A stretch of 64,000 nucleotides of DNA from Gimesia benthica (lineage in GTDB: Bacteria; Planctomycetota; Planctomycetia; Planctomycetales; Planctomycetaceae): NCBI RefSeq assembly GCF_009720525.1, contig NZ_CP043930.1, positions 3,690,501-3,754,500 of the forward strand, given 5' to 3'. This document shows positions 37,772-47,710 of this stretch, in pieces. A program made the translations under genes and the position numbers. The notes under the pieces were generated by a model. That model did no database searches. It saw nothing but the letters and a program-made list of their open reading frames with translations, and was not told where the DNA came from. Every line of letters begins with the position of its first letter. The first letter of the stretch is position 1.

Positions 37772-38794
37772 TTATCTGCGGAACAGACGCCGACGGAACA
37801 TGCGACGACGCTGCGGTACATAGTACCCTTCCTGCCCACAGCAGGGATCAGCAGTTTCCTCGGGAGTCAGCTCTTCGCGAACTTTGAGCAGCAGCTTCTT
37901 GCTGGCTTTGATGCCCGCGTATTCATCGAGTTTCTTGCCTTCGTACTCGATGCCCACGTAACCGTGATAGCCGGCGTCCAGAACGATCTTCATCATCTTC
38001 ACATAGTCGGTGTTGATCTCGTTGCCATCTTTGTCAAAGTCATGCGTTTTGGCGCTGACGGCTTTGGCATAAGGCATCAGTTCTTTGACGCCTTTGTAGC
38101 GATCATACTGCTCGCCGGTTTTACGATCGAGTACGAAGTTACCGAAGTCGGGCAGCGTGCCACATTCGGGCATGTTGACCATCTTCATCACACCGGCCAG
38201 CCAGGCACCGTTAGACGACAACCCGCCGTGGTTTTCCACCAGAACGTTGATGCCGTACTTTTTGGCGAATTCCGTCAGACGACTCAGGCCATCTGCGGCC
38301 AGCTTCTGCTGTTCTTCGTAGCTGCCATTACTGCGGGCATTCACACGGATGGAGTGACAGCCCAGTGTCTTGGCAGCGGTGACCCACTTGTGATGATTTT
38401 CAATTGCCTGGGTCCGTTTCTTGGCATCGGGATCACCCAGTGCCCCTTCCCCGTCGATCATGATCAGCACGTTCTTAACGCCGACATCGGCGGCACGCTG
38501 ATTCATTTCCGCCAGGTATTTCTTGTCTTCGGCTTTATCTTTGAAGAACTGGTTCACGTACTCGACCGCGTTGATGCCGAATTCTTCTTTGGTGACTTTG
38601 GCAAAATCGAGGTTGTCCAGTTTGCCCCCGCGCAGAGCCCGGTGCAGCGACCATTGGGCCAGGGAGATCTTATACAGAGGCTGGTTCAATGCGGTGTTGG
38701 CCAGCAGGGAACCGGCCCAGCCGGAGACGGCCAGTCCGGTTGAAAAGGCGGCGGTCTGTTTTAGAAAGTCACGGCGCGATGAGGCTTGTGTCAT
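37772..38794 (-). CDS. Tat-exported sugar-phosphate isomerase/epimerase-like TIM barrel
   Basis: 340-residue protein with a twin-arginine signal ([20 protein letters not shown]), exported folded. The body is an AP-endonuclease-2-like TIM barrel of the sugar phosphate isomerase / hydroxypyruvate isomerase family. Metal and substrate residues appear around [35 protein letters not shown] and GYVGIEYEG. The C-terminus is odd: a CCGQ motif and then an arginine-rich tail ([14 protein letters not shown]). I use the start at 38794, where the Tat signal begins; the longer reading adds 48 unlikely residues. Such paralogues are common in Planctomycetes and their substrates are mostly unknown. Confidence 0.82.
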   Translation of the reverse strand: MTQASSRRDFLKQTAAFSTGLAVSGWAGSLLANTALNQPLYKISLAQWSLHRALRGGKLDNLDFAKVTKEEFGINAVEYVNQFFKDKAEDKKYLAEMNQRAADVGVKNVLIMIDGEGALGDPDAKKRTQAIENHHKWVTAAKTLGCHSIRVNARSNGSYEEQQKLAADGLSRLTEFAKKYGINVLVENHGGLSSNGAWLAGVMKMVNMPECGTLPDFGNFVLDRKTGEQYDRYKGVKELMPYAKAVSAKTHDFDKDGNEINTDYVKMMKIVLDAGYHGYVGIEYEGKKLDEYAGIKASKKLLLKVREELTPEETADPCCGQEGYYVPQRRRMFRRRLFRR

Positions 38795-38959
38795 GGGAGA
38801 ATCTTTCTCTATTGGTGTAATCGAAAAAACAGCATGCAGAGCACATCCCGTCTCAGGAATGAAAGCGGAACGGTCCGGCAGTGATCCCTCAACGCCAGAC
38901 CGTTCCCGGATTATAGAAACTGGCTTCTGATGTGACAATCAGACTTTGACGCGGCGCAT

Positions 38960-38999
38960 AAAAAGACCTCCGAATCACTGTCGCAGCGATTCGGAGGTC
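38960..38999 (-). terminator. Intrinsic terminator of ahcY
   Basis: GACCTCCGAATC (38965-38976) pairs exactly over 12 bases with 38988-38999. On the minus strand it is followed by five T (38960-38964). About 30 bases after the ahcY stop. Confidence 0.88.
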
Positions 39000-39025
39000 C
39001 TGATTCAATTAAAGCCGAGGGACTC

Positions 39026-40357
<1,332 letters not shown>

Positions 40358-40825
40358 TCTCAATCCTTGTTGATTCAGTTGGAAAAGGGGAAATTTGATT
40401 CATCTTCAAGCGGAAACCGACTTGAAACGTGTTATTATAGTTGCTTTACTTAAGCAGACCAATTAATTGACGATGAATCTCCGCGGGTTTCATCGATTTC
40501 GATCAGAGCCTCAACTCTGTTCAGAAGTAGGCCACTTCTGGTTGAGATTCCTCTAATCCCCATCTCAGGTTCGCGATCACCGCCTGCTGTTCAGCAGGCC
40601 GCTGGTTCAGCACTGTCTGCGCAGGTGGCTGGTTCAGAAGTTGGCAAACAGGCAGGTAAACCGCCTCTGCACTCACTGCAAGATAGGTAAATCCAGCCGG
40701 ACTGGCAATAGAGAATGCAGTATTGTTGACCGGCAAAACACATAATTTATACACTACGCGAGCCGTAACTTTGTGATATAAACTCGTACCGAGTTCGCCT
40801 CACCCCTTCGAGACAAGAAAAGATA
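40358..40825. other. Divergent regulatory region between ahcY and metF
   Basis: 468 bases that must carry promoters for both genes. The ahcY promoter is visible at 40434-40462. I looked for SAM-, SAH- or cobalamin-riboswitch cores and saw none I could support. A 77-codon frame on the minus strand (40521-40754) begins with GTG and has no ribosome site, so I do not count it as a gene. Confidence 0.5.
40434..40462 (-). promoter_or_regulatory. Likely ahcY promoter
   Basis: On the minus strand TTGGTC (40457-40462) and TATAAT (40434-40439) are 17 bases apart, with the start codon about 75 bases downstream. The spacing and the -10 fit the sigma-70 consensus; the -35 is a partial match. Confidence 0.55.
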
Positions 40826-41707
40826 ATGCGAATCAGCGAAATTTATCGTTCGGGAACCTTTGGTCTCTCTGTAGAAATTTTCCCTCCCAAAAATGAAAGT
40901 GGCGATGCAGAGTTGTTTCGTACACTGGAGGAACTGGTTCGTTACAAACCTGCTTTCGTCTCCTGTACTTATGGCGCGGGCGGATCCACCAGCAAGCGAA
41001 CCATCGAACTCTGCAATACCATTCAGAAAGACCTGCACTCGACCGCGACGGCCCACTTCACCTGTGTTGGTTCCACCCGGGAGCAACTGGTTGACTGGCT
41101 GAAGGAAGCCAGCGAGGCAGGCATCGGTAACATCATGGCGCTCCGTGGGGATCCACCCAAGGGGGAAGAAACGTTCATTCCCGCAGACGGCGGTCTGAAG
41201 TATGCCAGTGAACTCGTCACCCTCATTCGTGAGAATTTCCCCGAGATGGGCATTGGTGTCGCCGGCTATCCCGAAGTGCACCCTGAGGCACTGACTCCGC
41301 AGGCTGACCTGGAAAACCTCAAACGTAAAGTGGATGCGGGCGCGGACGCGATCTACACCCAGCTCTTCTTCAACAACCAGCACTTCTATCGCTTCCGGGA
41401 ACGTTGTGCCCAGGCAGGCATTGACCGTCCAATCATCCCCGGCATCATGCCGATTACCGAATACCGGCGGATCCAGCGGATCATGTCGATGTGCAGTTCC
41501 GAGTTCCCTGCAGAGCTCGTGGGCCGACTGGAGGCCGCTCAGGATGACCTCGAAGCTCAGTTTGAGATCGGCGTGGAATACGCCATCGCGCAGTGCCAGG
41601 AGTTAATCGATGCAGGTGTTCCGGGCATGCACTTCTACGTGTTGAACCGTTCGCAGGCCTGCAAGCGGATCTTTGATGCCCTAGGCTGGCACGAATCCGA
41701 AGCCTGA
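40826..41707 (+). CDS. metF: 5,10-methylenetetrahydrofolate reductase
   Basis: Flavoprotein that reduces methylene-tetrahydrofolate to methyl-tetrahydrofolate for methionine synthesis. The 293 residues match MetF: SVEIFPPKN near the start with the catalytic glutamate, FVSCTYGAGGST, the ALRGDPPKGE loop, GVAGYPEVHPEA, and DAGADAIYTQLFF with its conserved glutamine. No C-terminal SAM-regulatory domain, so it is the bacterial short form. It is followed 52 bases later by aroE in the same direction, possibly a small operon. Confidence 0.96.
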   Translation: MRISEIYRSGTFGLSVEIFPPKNESGDAELFRTLEELVRYKPAFVSCTYGAGGSTSKRTIELCNTIQKDLHSTATAHFTCVGSTREQLVDWLKEASEAGIGNIMALRGDPPKGEETFIPADGGLKYASELVTLIRENFPEMGIGVAGYPEVHPEALTPQADLENLKRKVDAGADAIYTQLFFNNQHFYRFRERCAQAGIDRPIIPGIMPITEYRRIQRIMSMCSSEFPAELVGRLEAAQDDLEAQFEIGVEYAIAQCQELIDAGVPGMHFYVLNRSQACKRIFDALGWHESEA

Positions 41708-41759
41708 ACGGAGCCCTTTTTCTTCGCGACCCACAGACACAACAGGGAGAAAGCACGAC

Positions 41760-42617
41760 ATGAATCAGCCGCTCAACTTCAAACAGGAACTGACGTGTGT
41801 GTTCGGACAACCGGTCGCAGAGAACCCCACGCAGTGTATGATGGAAGCAGCCTACAATGCCTGTGGTCTGGAATGGCGGTACCTGACAATTGAAGTGGCT
41901 CCCGAAAATCTGGCCCAGGCCGTTGGCGGTCTGCGGGCGATGGGCTTCCGCGGCGCGAATCTGACGATCCCGCATAAAGTCGAAGTCATCCAGTACCTCG
42001 ACGGCATCAGCGATGCCGCCGCGATGATGGGGGCCGTGAACTGTATCGTCCGCAAAGACGATCAGCTCCTGGGCGAGAACACCGACGGCAAAGGTTTCGT
42101 GCAGTCATTAAAAGAAGTGACGGACCCGGCCGGTAAAAAGATCGTGATGTTTGGTGCCGGCGGCGCGGCGCGCGCGATCGGCGTGGAAACCGCCCTCGCA
42201 GGAGCAGCCGAAATCACGATCGTCAACCGCAGTACCGAGCGCGGCGAAGCGCTCGCGCAGCTGCTGCAGGAAAAGACCGGCGTTCCCGCCACCTTCACGA
42301 AATGGGACGGCGACTATACCCTCGCGGACGATGTGGACGTGGTCATCAACGCCACTTCGATCGGTCTCTTTCCCGATGTGGACGCCGTCTTCCCGCTCGA
42401 CTTCGCTTCTCTCAAATCGAACATGATTGTCTCGGACGTGATTCCTAATCCTCCTGAGACCCACCTGCTCCGCGAAGCCGCCAAAGCCGGCTGCACTACA
42501 CTCGACGGACTGGGCATGCTCGTCAACCAGGGCGTGATCGGTTTCCAGCTCTGGACCGGCGTGGACCCTGACCCCCAGGTGATGCGCGCCGCCCTCGAAG
42601 AAGTCTTCGGCGTCTGA
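41760..42617 (+). CDS. aroE: Shikimate dehydrogenase
   Basis: Reduces 3-dehydroshikimate to shikimate with NADPH in the aromatic amino-acid pathway. The family residues are in place: the catalytic lysine in NLTIPHK, the aspartate in GENTDGKGF, the nucleotide loop GAGGAARA, NRS at the dinucleotide-specificity loop, the VINATSIGL motif and the C-terminal LDGLGMLVNQGVIGFQLWTG. Length of 285 residues is standard. The NRST sequence rather than an acidic residue at the end of strand 2 suits NADP. Other aro genes are not nearby. Confidence 0.95.
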   Translation: MNQPLNFKQELTCVFGQPVAENPTQCMMEAAYNACGLEWRYLTIEVAPENLAQAVGGLRAMGFRGANLTIPHKVEVIQYLDGISDAAAMMGAVNCIVRKDDQLLGENTDGKGFVQSLKEVTDPAGKKIVMFGAGGAARAIGVETALAGAAEITIVNRSTERGEALAQLLQEKTGVPATFTKWDGDYTLADDVDVVINATSIGLFPDVDAVFPLDFASLKSNMIVSDVIPNPPETHLLREAAKAGCTTLDGLGMLVNQGVIGFQLWTGVDPDPQVMRAALEEVFGV

Positions 42618-42670
42618 AGAAAACGCACGCTGGGGTTTAACGGGAACGAATCCCCCCAAATCCCGGGTGA

Positions 42671-42689
42671 GCCCGAATGCCATTCGGGC
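42671..42689. repeat. Small perfect hairpin, possible REP-like unit
   Basis: GCCCGAAT and ATTCGGGC form an 8-base perfect stem with a 3-base loop, 54 bases after the aroE stop. It is followed by GAGCGCAGCGAGC, a partial palindrome. Together they resemble dispersed REP-type intergenic repeats, but I see only this one copy in the window. It is not followed by a T run. Confidence 0.35.
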
Positions 42690-42890
42690 CGAGCGCAGCG
42701 AGCAGGAAATCACAGCTCACGTGTTCAACCCAGAGCCATTGACCCTGTCTGCTCCAAATGGAGTGAGGCTAATCTGCTCAACAGGCAACATTCACCCTGA
42801 TAAAGAAATTCTTGAGCTTCGGTTTCACAGTCGATACCCTAAACTGTCTATTCAGAGAGCCTTCAGTTCTTGGATCGAGAGGACCGTTGC

Positions 42891-43328
42891 ATGTCATGGA
42901 AAGAACAGATTCTGAAGTTATGTAGCGCTGCAGAATTCTTCCCCGGTGTCAAACGGCACGAGATTCAGCAGGCGGAAGCAGAACTGGGCGTTGCACTGCC
43001 TGAAGACCTGGCGAGCCTGCTATTGGAATCGAATGGCGTCGAAGGCGAATACGGTCTGGGGCTGATCTGGCAGCTGGAACGCATCGTCCAGGAAAACCAG
43101 GCCTTTCGTGAGAATCCGGACTTTCCCGAACTGTATATGCCCTTCGATCATCTGCTGTTCTTTGCCGACGCCGGGAATGGAGATCAGTTCGCTTTTCCGA
43201 TTCAGGCCGGAGCCATCCGCAGGCCTGATGTATTTGTGTGGAACCACGAAGAAGACAGTCGAACCTGTTGTGCTCCCTCACTGTCGAAGTACCTGGAACG
43301 CTGGCTCACTGGAGAGCTGCTGTTGTGA
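42891..43328 (+). CDS. SMI1/KNR4 (SUKH)-family protein
   Basis: 145-residue single-domain protein of the SUKH superfamily. Hallmarks are the acidic/hydrophobic start with VKRHEIQQAEAELGVALPEDLASLLLESNGV and the mid-protein LIWQLERIVQENQAF and LFFADAGNGDQFAFPI. SUKH proteins are often immunity proteins for contact-dependent toxins, but many are housekeeping. The start at 42891 has GAGAGGA about 8 bases upstream. It begins a run of small genes including the ADP-ribosylglycohydrolase. No toxin gene is seen, so an immunity role is not supported. Confidence 0.78.
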   Translation: MSWKEQILKLCSAAEFFPGVKRHEIQQAEAELGVALPEDLASLLLESNGVEGEYGLGLIWQLERIVQENQAFRENPDFPELYMPFDHLLFFADAGNGDQFAFPIQAGAIRRPDVFVWNHEEDSRTCCAPSLSKYLERWLTGELLL

Positions 43329-43422
43329 GGGCTGCCAGTCGTCATTTAAATCAAGAGGATTCTATGATCTGCCTTGAGATGAATAACAAATTCCGTTGCC
43401 CTGTCGCAGTGAGGCTTCCGTA

Positions 43423-44244
43423 ATGTGGGGCGCAATTGCCGGTGATGTGATCGGTTCTTACTTCGAGTATGTGCCTACGAAGTCGACACAGTTCTATCTG
43501 TTTCGCGAAGAGTCGACATTCACCGACGATACAGTGATCACAGCCGCGGTTGCGGACTGGCTGTTACATGACTCGGATCTGGTCAGCACGCTGCAGCGGT
43601 ATGTCAGACGCTATCCCGATGCCGGCTACGGACACACGTTTCTGACCTGGGCTCAGTTGCGACAGCGCATGCCCTACCAGAGTTGGGGGAACGGTTCTGC
43701 CATGCGGGTCAGCCCGGTGGCTTATGCTGCTGAAACAATGGCCGACTGTCTCTACCTGGCAAAAAAGTCAGCCGAGGTGACCCACAACCATCAGCAGGGA
43801 ATTTATGGTGCTCAGGCCACAGCAGCCTCCGTCTTTCTGGCACGTACGGGAAAGTCGAAAGCAGAGATTCAGGACTTTGTCGAGCATGAATTTCAGTACG
43901 ATCTGCAGAGAACGCTGGAAGAGATTCGCCCCCATTATGTATTCGATGTCTCCTGCCAGGGCTCGGTACCAGAGTCGATCATCGCTTTTCTGGAATCGAC
44001 CGATTTCGAATCGGCCATCCGCAACGCGATCTCACTGGGCGGCGATGCCGATACCATGGCCTGTATCGCCGGTGCGATCGCCGAACCCTTTTATGGCGGC
44101 GTGCCTGCAGAAATTTCGCAACAGGTTTTGCCACTGCTGGACGACCGATTACGAACGACCGTGCAGACGTTTCATGATCGCTTTGTCACCGGCGGTCTCC
44201 AAAACTCAGATAGAAATCAAAACGATGCAACTGAATCTGACTGA
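43423..44244 (+). CDS. ADP-ribosylglycohydrolase family protein
   Basis: 273-residue enzyme of the ADP-ribosylglycohydrolase (ARH/DraG) family that removes ADP-ribose from proteins or other acceptors. Metal-binding motifs are visible: GAIAGDVIGS near the N-terminus, FTDDTV (dimagnesium ligands), GNGSAMRV in the core and GGDADT near residue 205, matching the two acidic clusters of the family. GAGG lies about 8 bases before the ATG at 43423; a TTG at 43396 would be longer. It overlaps the next gene by 20 bases, suggesting co-translation. A Nudix and a macrodomain gene occur within 3 kb, consistent with ADP-ribose handling. Confidence 0.88.
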   Translation: MWGAIAGDVIGSYFEYVPTKSTQFYLFREESTFTDDTVITAAVADWLLHDSDLVSTLQRYVRRYPDAGYGHTFLTWAQLRQRMPYQSWGNGSAMRVSPVAYAAETMADCLYLAKKSAEVTHNHQQGIYGAQATAASVFLARTGKSKAEIQDFVEHEFQYDLQRTLEEIRPHYVFDVSCQGSVPESIIAFLESTDFESAIRNAISLGGDADTMACIAGAIAEPFYGGVPAEISQQVLPLLDDRLRTTVQTFHDRFVTGGLQNSDRNQNDATESD

Positions 44245-44674
44245 AGATGAGGCACTGGTACTCTTCGAACTGCTCTCCCGATTCTCGGAAGATTCGATTT
44301 TAGGAATTGCCGATCAGGCGGAGCAGCGTGTGCTCTGGAACCTTCAGGCAATATTGGAACAGGTGTTGCTTGAGCTATTCCAGGAAAACTATCAACAACA
44401 ACTGGCGACTGCCCGTGATTGGCTTCGCGATGACGCCGGACTCACAAATGCGGATCAAGAACAGCAAAAAGGGCGACTGGCACTCTGGCTGGAACCGAAT
44501 CAGATCCGGTTCCTCGCGAATGAGTGGCGTAAGATCCCCCCGAATGCGCCCGAAACGGTTCGAAAAAAATGGGGCGAAGTGGCCTTTCGTTCGATGGCCG
44601 CCTTACATCAAGCCGGAATTGAGTATGAACCAGAGACCCCTCAGAGCGGGGAGGCGTATCAGGTAGATCAATGA
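44225..44674 (+). CDS. Unknown small protein
   Basis: 149 residues, no recognised domain. It starts with MQLNLTEDEALVLFELLSRF, looks mainly helical and is rich in Glu/Gln/Leu. It overlaps the ADP-ribosylglycohydrolase stop by 20 bases and its own stop overlaps the next start (ATGA), so the three genes are tightly linked. It might act with that enzyme, but no evidence beyond linkage exists. Confidence 0.62.
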   Translation: MQLNLTEDEALVLFELLSRFSEDSILGIADQAEQRVLWNLQAILEQVLLELFQENYQQQLATARDWLRDDAGLTNADQEQQKGRLALWLEPNQIRFLANEWRKIPPNAPETVRKKWGEVAFRSMAALHQAGIEYEPETPQSGEAYQVDQ

Positions 44675-45111
44675 AAACGCTCAGCTATAGCGGACGCGAC
44701 CTGCTGCTGCCACTCGCCGGTGATACGTTGATTGCATTTCAGGAGACCGGACTGACGGGGCTCGTCTTCGCAGACGAAGAAGCCGTGAGGTCACTGATTG
44801 AGTTCGAGGACGAACTGCAAATCACGGATATCGACGGCTCGCGCACCCTGCGGGGGACAAAGCCGGGAGCCGGGTTCTGGCGCTCGGATCTGGAACGCCT
44901 CGACTACCTGCTCGGTTACCGGCTGACGTCAGCAGTTGCCCGGAATGATGGTTGTTTGACATTGGAGTTTGAAACCGGGGTCCGTCTGGAAGTACAATCA
45001 ACGACCGGTTATGAAGCCTGGCATTTTCAGTGTCCGCTGTCACAGACTTCAACGAAGCAACATCCCATTTCCGTATACGGAGATCACGGAAAACTGATTA
45101 TTTCGTCCTGA
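44671..45111 (+). CDS. Unknown small protein, likely co-translated
   Basis: 146 residues, probably beta-rich (EFEDELQITDIDG; SVYGDHGKLIISS). No family is certain; it may belong to a DUF of small cytoplasmic proteins. The start overlaps the previous stop by 4 bases (ATGA), which points to translational coupling with the preceding gene. It has no signal peptide or membrane helix. Confidence 0.6.
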   Translation: MKTLSYSGRDLLLPLAGDTLIAFQETGLTGLVFADEEAVRSLIEFEDELQITDIDGSRTLRGTKPGAGFWRSDLERLDYLLGYRLTSAVARNDGCLTLEFETGVRLEVQSTTGYEAWHFQCPLSQTSTKQHPISVYGDHGKLIISS

Positions 45112-45155
45112 TTGTCAACACTGACCATCATCCTTGAATTAGACATACTCCAGGC

Positions 45156-45587
45156 ATGCAGATCCGTAACAAAGTCATCATCTCCGTAGTTCATCAGGGG
45201 CAGGTTCTGCTGGCGGAAGGCTATGATCCGCACCGCGAGTTTCTGTTCTATATTCCCGTGGGTGGTGGCGTGGAGTTCGGCGAGACCCTGGAAGCAGCCG
45301 CGAAACGGGAACTATTTGAAGAACTGGGCGTCACAGCGCACGCGCTGCAGTTCCTCGGTTTTTATGAATCCCACTTTGAATATCAAGGGATTCCGGAACA
45401 TGAAATCATGTTCCATTATCTCTGCTCGATCGACGATTCAGTGCGCGATGCACTGCCGGAAACCGGAACGGAATCGGATGGCGTCCCTTTCAAAGTATTG
45501 TGGTTTTCGCGGGACGAACTGGCGACGGTCAAACAGCAACTGGTGCCGCCCGGGATTTATGAACCGCTCCAATCTCAGTTGCAGTAG
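45156..45587 (+). CDS. Nudix hydrolase
   Basis: 143-residue hydrolase of nucleoside diphosphates linked to another group. The Nudix box is complete from G37 to V59 (G-x5-E-x7-RE-x2-EE-x-G-V, with REL near 51-53 and EE at 55-56). ADP-ribose, dinucleotides or modified nucleotides are all possible substrates, and no side-chain signature decides. Its place between the ADP-ribosylglycohydrolase and macrodomain genes makes ADP-ribose an attractive guess only. It starts 44 bases after the previous stop. Confidence 0.85.
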   Translation: MQIRNKVIISVVHQGQVLLAEGYDPHREFLFYIPVGGGVEFGETLEAAAKRELFEELGVTAHALQFLGFYESHFEYQGIPEHEIMFHYLCSIDDSVRDALPETGTESDGVPFKVLWFSRDELATVKQQLVPPGIYEPLQSQLQ

Positions 45588-45681
45588 AGACTTACAGATT
45601 CAAACGGGGACAGCCGACTACTTCGCTCTGGATGAGTCGGAAACTGTGCGGTAACATGATTGAAAAAAGGGAAGCCCTTCG

Positions 45682-45990
45682 ATGAAACGGTTTGACCTGT
45701 ATCCTACATTAATTAACTGGATGGCGATCTGCCTGGCTCTACTGTTCAGCTTATACATCGAGTACAAAATTTATGGTGTTCCGTTCGCGCTGATCTGGAT
45801 GCTGTTTATTCTCGGCGGCGAATGGTATCGCGTCTCCCGGATCGTAAACCAGCTGGCTCCCGAAGTGACCGTAAACCAGATTCAAAAATACTATTCCGGC
45901 GACGATGCACGCAGATCACTTCCCTGGCGCGACCAGGTTCGGGGAATTAATCAGGAAACAGGCACAAAAAATGAGCCTGAGTGTGTCTGA
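45682..45990 (+). CDS. Small two-helix membrane protein
   Basis: 102 residues with two hydrophobic segments (about 10-27 and 33-46) and a polar tail (PEVTVNQIQKYYSGDDARR). No recognised domain. GGGAAG lies 9 bases before the ATG. It lies in the run between the Nudix and macrodomain genes. Confidence 0.55.
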   Translation: MKRFDLYPTLINWMAICLALLFSLYIEYKIYGVPFALIWMLFILGGEWYRVSRIVNQLAPEVTVNQIQKYYSGDDARRSLPWRDQVRGINQETGTKNEPECV

Positions 45991-46050
45991 TTGACAGGAG
46001 GGAGATGTCATCCCCTCTTGTAACAGACACCTTTGGAGCTGGTCGAATCG

Positions 46051-46536
46051 ATGAATGTGGAAATTGTCAGCGGGAATATTCTTGAGCAACCTGTGGAAGT
46101 GATCGTCAACAGCTGGAACCGCAATGTGATTCCCTGGTGGCTGTTATTACCTCAAGGTGTTTCCGGTGCGATCAAGAAACAGGGAGGAACGACGCCGTTT
46201 AAAGAGGTTGCGAAACAGGGTGCGATCCCCCTGGGAGAAGCCCGGCTGACATCCGCAGGACGTCTACCTTATCGCGGTATCATCCACGTCGCCGGGATCA
46301 ACCTGCTCTGGTTCGCGACCGAGTACTCGGTTACGCAGTCCGTCATCAACGCGATGAAGCTGGTCGACGAATATGAGTTCCAGAGCGTCGCCTTTCCCCT
46401 CATCGGTTCAGGGTCCGGAAATCGGGGCAAAGACTGGTCGCTCGGCGTTATGCAACGTGCCCTGGCGAAGATCGACAGTCCCGCGCAGGTCAGAATTGTC
46501 AAATATGAATCGTATTCGAGTCCCGCATCGACCTGA
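46051..46536 (+). CDS. Macrodomain protein
   Basis: 161-residue single macrodomain, which binds or hydrolyses ADP-ribose, O-acetyl-ADP-ribose or related nucleotides. Visible features: MNVEIVSGNILEQPVEVIVN at the start, a VSGAIKKQGG segment in place of the usual glycine-rich binding loop, and the second loop around FPLIGSGSGNRG. An NSWNR replaces the typical NAAN, so catalytic residues differ from MacroD and activity is uncertain. I use the ATG 46051 (GGAG upstream); a TTG at 46033 adds 6 residues. It is the second ADP-ribose-related gene family in 3 kb. Confidence 0.82.
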   Translation: MNVEIVSGNILEQPVEVIVNSWNRNVIPWWLLLPQGVSGAIKKQGGTTPFKEVAKQGAIPLGEARLTSAGRLPYRGIIHVAGINLLWFATEYSVTQSVINAMKLVDEYEFQSVAFPLIGSGSGNRGKDWSLGVMQRALAKIDSPAQVRIVKYESYSSPAST

Positions 46537-46732
46537 GTACTTAGTCTGTTTTTTGCGGAGAACTGTGAACCGGAGAAAGTGATCGCTGAATGCACGTTTC
46601 AGACGAATGCAGCGGGTGAGTATGATTTCCATTCACAGAAAAAACTTGATTCCAGAAACAACAGCCCGACATAATTAAACCAGCTAACACAGTTACTAAA
46701 TTTCGACTCGCTGGCAAGCCTGAGGTCCTCTG

Positions 46733-46969
46733 ATGAAATCGTTTTCCATTTCACGTAAACAATACTGGGTGTTTCTGGTCGTCTTTTCCCTGTGTGCCCT
46801 GCTCGGAGTCGTCAGCCTGGTGATAGCCGAGCTCTATCTGCCAAACAATCCAGGGGGCATGGCCGGACGCGTTGCCATATATCGTTCTCTGGGGTTGGGC
46901 ACACTGACCTGGGCGGGTATCGCAGCCTGGTCTGCCGGGGCGCTCTGGATATCTCGCTCATCACGGTAA
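46733..46969 (+). CDS. Small membrane protein
   Basis: 78 residues with two hydrophobic stretches (about 11-35 and 54-72) separated by a short polar loop (YLPNNPGGMAGRVAIYR). No known family; nothing suggests a toxin except the size. ATG with a moderate site upstream. Confidence 0.5.
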   Translation: MKSFSISRKQYWVFLVVFSLCALLGVVSLVIAELYLPNNPGGMAGRVAIYRSLGLGTLTWAGIAAWSAGALWISRSSR

Positions 46970-47026
46970 GATTAAACAGGTGGTCCCCCGGGCGGGACCC
47001 CTAGTCTTCGTATGTAACAGAAATGG

Positions 47027-47710
47027 ATGTCATCAGAAAACGAAATCGGGAATAGATTCATGTATTCAAACGCACCAGAAATGTCATCGGGGATTAAAGT
47101 TTATGGTTCAGCAGTTCTGCATGCAGTTCCTGATACCGCGTCGATTACCGCGGGGATAACGCGAATCGAATCAGAACCGAAAGAGGCCTTCGCAGCCGCC
47201 CGGACAGGTGCCCAGGCAGTCCGCCAATATCTCAAAACGTGCGAAATCAGTGAAGTGGGGACCTCACGGATCAATTTAGAGGAAGAATGGAGACACGAGG
47301 GTGGGATCCCTCGCTTCATCGGCTACCAAGCGAAATTGAGTTATAACATCATTGTGAGAGAGATTGATCGTCTGGAAGAGATCATTGTCGGCCTGATGGA
47401 TGCGGGAGCGAATAAACTCGGTTCGGTGTCGTTTGAGACGACTCGCTTAAAAGAATTGAGGCGAGAGGCCCGTATTCGTGCAGTACAGGCGGCCCGATCG
47501 AAAGCGGAGGTTTATGCAAGTGCAGCCGGTCTCAACGTTGGCGAAGTGGTGGCGATAGAAGACGTCAACCCGGATATACTCGAAAACGGGAGCAGCATGC
47601 ATGTCAGACGCGTCCTCAACATTGAAGATGCAGGAGACGTGGGTGCGGTCGACCCCGGAGCCATCTCCGTGGGAGCCGCCGTTTATATTCTCTTTCATCT
47701 GCAACCGTAA
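47027..47710 (+). CDS. SIMPL-domain (DUF541) protein
   Basis: 227-residue protein of the SIMPL/DUF541 family, whose members form ring-like assemblies and are of uncertain function. It has the characteristic start of alternating strands (GIKVYGSAVLHAVPDTASITAGI), the GYQAKLSYNIIVREIDRLEEIIVGLMDAGANK stretch (positions about 105-135) and the helix with ARIRAVQAARSKAEVYA. There is no signal peptide, whereas many members are exported. An in-frame ATG at 47060 with GGGA upstream is equally good and would shorten it by 11 residues. Confidence 0.75.
   Translation: MSSENEIGNRFMYSNAPEMSSGIKVYGSAVLHAVPDTASITAGITRIESEPKEAFAAARTGAQAVRQYLKTCEISEVGTSRINLEEEWRHEGGIPRFIGYQAKLSYNIIVREIDRLEEIIVGLMDAGANKLGSVSFETTRLKELRREARIRAVQAARSKAEVYASAAGLNVGEVVAIEDVNPDILENGSSMHVRRVLNIEDAGDVGAVDPGAISVGAAVYILFHLQP

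Noticed and set aside
40521-40754. 77-codon minus-strand frame between ahcY and metF
   Set aside because: Starts with GTG, no ribosome site, no domain, and covers the shared control region.
40440-40825. SAM or SAH riboswitch before ahcY or metF
   Set aside because: No recognisable core helices or conserved loops by eye; a covariance search would be needed.
42891-43328. SUKH protein as immunity protein of a polymorphic toxin
   Set aside because: No toxin, secretion or repeat-domain gene adjoins it.
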